A stretch of 24,340 bases of DNA. Origin: Aphodosoma sp045600865. Lineage in GTDB: Bacteria; Bacteroidota; Bacteroidia; Bacteroidales; Paludibacteraceae. Where the stretch lies: positions 1-24,340 of the forward strand of contig JAZRYS010000064.1 in assembly GCA_045600865.1 (NCBI GenBank). Direction: 5' to 3'. Positions 22,661 through 24,340 of this stretch are shown here, piece after piece. Each line of letters opens with the position of its first letter. Positions within the stretch are counted from its first letter, which is position 1. The translations under genes and the position numbers were made by a program. The notes below the pieces were generated by a model that worked only from the letters and a program-made list of their open reading frames with translations, had not been told where the DNA came from and did not search any database.

Positions 22661-23830
22661 TTACACCAAATATCGCTCATCCACTCGTTTGCCAACGACC
22701 CACACTATCCGCTCCTCGTCCGATGTTTTATCAACCACCACAAGTTGTCGTTCTTTTTCGGCCACATCCATTTTCAGTTCCGTAAGGAAATCGCTTATTT
22801 TCTTACTTTTACCTCCCATTCCGCTTGGTTGGAAGCGTTCACCTTTTTTCCACGGCCTTAGCAAAAGCTCGCCTTTTAGTTTTGATTTCGAGATCTCTGC
22901 ATGATAGTCCCCGACACACAAATCTACGGTAAAATAGTTTTCATTGATTAACAATTGACAACTTAAACCAGAAAGTTGTGCCGCATTTTCGGATTTGTAT
23001 ATCACAGCTCTGCCACGGTTAATCACCACCTCTGCCTTGTCCGAAACGAAACGCTGCCCGCTACCGCCACTCAGCTCCGCCTTCCAGATTTGATATATCC
23101 TGTCTCTGTTGAAACCAAGTTTATTCAATTCAAGGTACAATTCTTCCAACCGTGATTCACCGGAAGTGCCGGATACTCTTGTCTTTTCTATCAACGCCTG
23201 CGCAGACTTGAGGTTTTCAATATTTTTCTCCATCGTTTTCAGGAACGATGGATTCATCTCTGTCATCTCCGGCACTATTCTATGCCTGATCCTGTTGCGT
23301 TTGTATCTGATGTCTGCATTTGTCTGGTCAAGCCTGTATTCTCCGACATAGGCCAGAATCTCATCTCTTGTCACACCCAAAAATGGCCGCACGACACGGC
23401 CGTTCATCCATTCCATTCCGCAGAGTCCTTTCAGGCCAGTACCACGGCAGAGATTAAGGAAAAAGGTCTCTACCTGGTCATTCAGGTTGTGAGCTACGGC
23501 AATGTAATCACAATCATGTTTCGCCCTCATTCGCTCAAACCACTCGTAGCGCAACTCACGAGCTGCCATTTCAATGGAGATTCCCTTTTCTCTGGCATAA
23601 CCCGTAGTATCAAATCTGACGCACAGACACTCAACTCCCAGACGCTTGCACAATTTTTTCACAAAAATCTCATCACCATCACTTTCCTCACCTCGCAATG
23701 CAAAGTTGCAATGGCCGACAATGCAACAATGGCCAGCCTCTTTCATGGCTTTCAGCAGAGCCACAGAGTCTGGACCACCGCTCACACCGACAAGGTATCT
23801 GGCAGAGCTGTCTGGCAGATGAAGTTTCAT
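22661..23830 (-). CDS. tilS: tRNA(Ile)-lysidine synthetase
   Basis: The N-type ATP pyrophosphatase PP-loop SGGPDS is at residues 17-22 in YLVGVSGGPDSVALL. It is followed by family segments VGHCNFALRGEESDGDE, AARELRYEWF and AVAHNLNDQVETFFLNLCRGTGL. TilS converts the wobble cytidine of tRNA-Ile(CAU) to lysidine, so the tRNA reads AUA; it is essential in most bacteria. The 389-residue length is a little below many Bacteroidales homologues but includes a C-terminal domain ending in RIVWVVGKRVDERYLV. It follows the DUF3467 gene with 32 nt between, nearly all of which is nonamer array 7. Its terminator overlaps the next promoter. Confidence 0.95.
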   Translation of the reverse strand: MKLHLPDSSARYLVGVSGGPDSVALLKAMKEAGHCCIVGHCNFALRGEESDGDEIFVKKLCKRLGVECLCVRFDTTGYAREKGISIEMAARELRYEWFERMRAKHDCDYIAVAHNLNDQVETFFLNLCRGTGLKGLCGMEWMNGRVVRPFLGVTRDEILAYVGEYRLDQTNADIRYKRNRIRHRIVPEMTEMNPSFLKTMEKNIENLKSAQALIEKTRVSGTSGESRLEELYLELNKLGFNRDRIYQIWKAELSGGSGQRFVSDKAEVVINRGRAVIYKSENAAQLSGLSCQLLINENYFTVDLCVGDYHAEISKSKLKGELLLRPWKKGERFQPSGMGGKSKKISDFLTELKMDVAEKERQLVVVDKTSDEERIVWVVGKRVDERYLV

Positions 23831-23835
23831 TCTAT

Positions 23836-23860
23836 TCTAGTTTTTCTAGATTTTCTAGAT
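23836..23860. repeat. TCTAGA nonamer array 7 (3 units)
   Basis: CTAG cores at 23837, 23846 and 23855, 9 bp apart. It fills the gap between the DUF3467 stop and the tilS start codon, so it is part of the tilS translation-initiation region. Confidence 0.9.
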
Positions 23861-23862
23861 TA

Positions 23863-24165
23863 TCAGTTCAGTTCCTGAACTGATGGTCCATTAGACACCA
23901 CTGCGCCACGGTTCATGTCAATCTCGCCAAACTGCATTTCATAGCGACGGATATTCTCATTTAGCGCACCAAGCAAGCGTTTAGCGTTCTCTGGCGTCAT
24001 CATCACGCGTGTCATGATCTTTGCCTTAGGCATACCTGGCATGACGCGAACAAAGTCGAGCACGAACTCACTTGGCGAGTGTGCAATGACAGCCATGTTT
24101 GAATATACACCTTCCGCAACCTCTGGCGAAAGTTCCAATTGCATTTCCTGTTTCTTCTGTTCCAT
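23863..24165 (-). CDS. DUF3467 family protein
   Basis: The 100-residue protein matches the small DUF3467 family: LELSPEVAEGVYSNMAVIAHSPSEFVLDF, then VMPGMPKAKIMTRVMMTPENAKRLLGAL. The family is widespread in Bacteroidetes and has no known function. ATG 24165 (MEQKKQEMQLEL) is preferred over a GTG at 24192 because homologues start with this charged stretch. It is the first gene before tilS and probably shares its transcript. There is no signal peptide, so it is cytoplasmic. No good promoter match is visible upstream; TAACTATG near 24200-24193 differs by one base from the -7 consensus. Confidence 0.85.
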   Translation of the reverse strand: MEQKKQEMQLELSPEVAEGVYSNMAVIAHSPSEFVLDFVRVMPGMPKAKIMTRVMMTPENAKRLLGALNENIRRYEMQFGEIDMNRGAVVSNGPSVQELN

Positions 24166-24223
24166 AGTTCTATTATTTTGCCCAATCAACACATAGTTAA
24201 TTATTCAAGTTTCGCAAGTATTA

Positions 24224-24304
24224 GCCCTGAAAGGGCGGCACATACCAGCGCAGGGCGTGAGCCCTGTGTATGAGGTTGTTATAATATTTAAGTCCTGTAA
24301 GGAC
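24224..24304. repeat. Three-hairpin intergenic repeat element at the right edge
   Basis: Three tight palindromes follow each other: GCCCT-GAA-AGGGC (24224-24236); CAGGGC-GTGA-GCCCTG (24251-24266) with an outer CATAC/GTATG stem (24241-24245 with 24268-24272); and GTCCT-GTA-AGGAC (24292-24304). The series resembles the GCCCTGAAAGGGC-type palindromic repeats common between genes in Bacteroidales. No coding sequence is visible in 24166-24340. Confidence 0.6.
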
Positions 24305-24340
24305 GACACATTTATTTTCACCGTACGTACCATCTAAATG

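Overview
The window looks like a chromosomal segment of a Bacteroidales bacterium, probably Prevotella-like. Four things support this: TAnnTTTG-type (-7) promoters rather than E. coli-like ones, type IX secretion (T9SS) sorting domains of both type A and type B, a methylmalonyl-CoA mutase pair, and moderate GC content. The lineage call is inference. Sixteen of the seventeen protein genes are on the minus strand. I saw no rRNA, tRNA, CRISPR array or transposase.

Layout, left to right. (1) 1-705 has no gene. It holds a degenerate ~20-bp tandem repeat, a candidate 6S-like small RNA on the minus strand with its own promoter and terminator, several hairpins, and repeat A. (2) 706-1418 is an MNT/HEPN (MntA-HepT type) toxin-antitoxin pair bracketed by repeats A and B. 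The same two repeats lie side by side with no genes between them at 3304-3426, in the leader of a secreted WG-repeat-like protein. (3) 3512-6996 is a redox block: a tri-haem cytochrome c peroxidase, a four-helix-bundle protein, and a ResB/CcsA fusion for cytochrome c maturation. (4) 7054-11076 is the methylmalonyl-CoA mutase operon mutA-mutB, with a consensus promoter and a strong terminator. (5) 11229-14306 is a tight operon of ABC ATPase, permease, HD phosphohydrolase and lpxK. A divergent gene for a type B T9SS cargo protein follows. (6) 15767-22583 is probably one long transcript: lipoprotein, two paralogous T9SS subtilases, glyS, lipoprotein, then a bidirectional terminator. (7) 22661-24165 holds a DUF3467 gene and tilS. 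The right edge carries a three-hairpin intergenic repeat.

The most striking feature is a 9-bp repeat, TCTAGANNN, in seven separate arrays of 3-7 units. Four arrays are between genes. Three are inside the CcsA-type gene, where they read in frame as Ser-Arg-x tripeptides, each in a loop predicted to be cytoplasmic. Two intergenic arrays flank the four-helix-bundle gene, whose family is structurally related to nucleic-acid-binding Avd-type proteins. Three genes take their TAG stop codon from an array. This could be a dispersed-repeat system with a linked DNA- or RNA-binding protein; that link is a hypothesis from position only.
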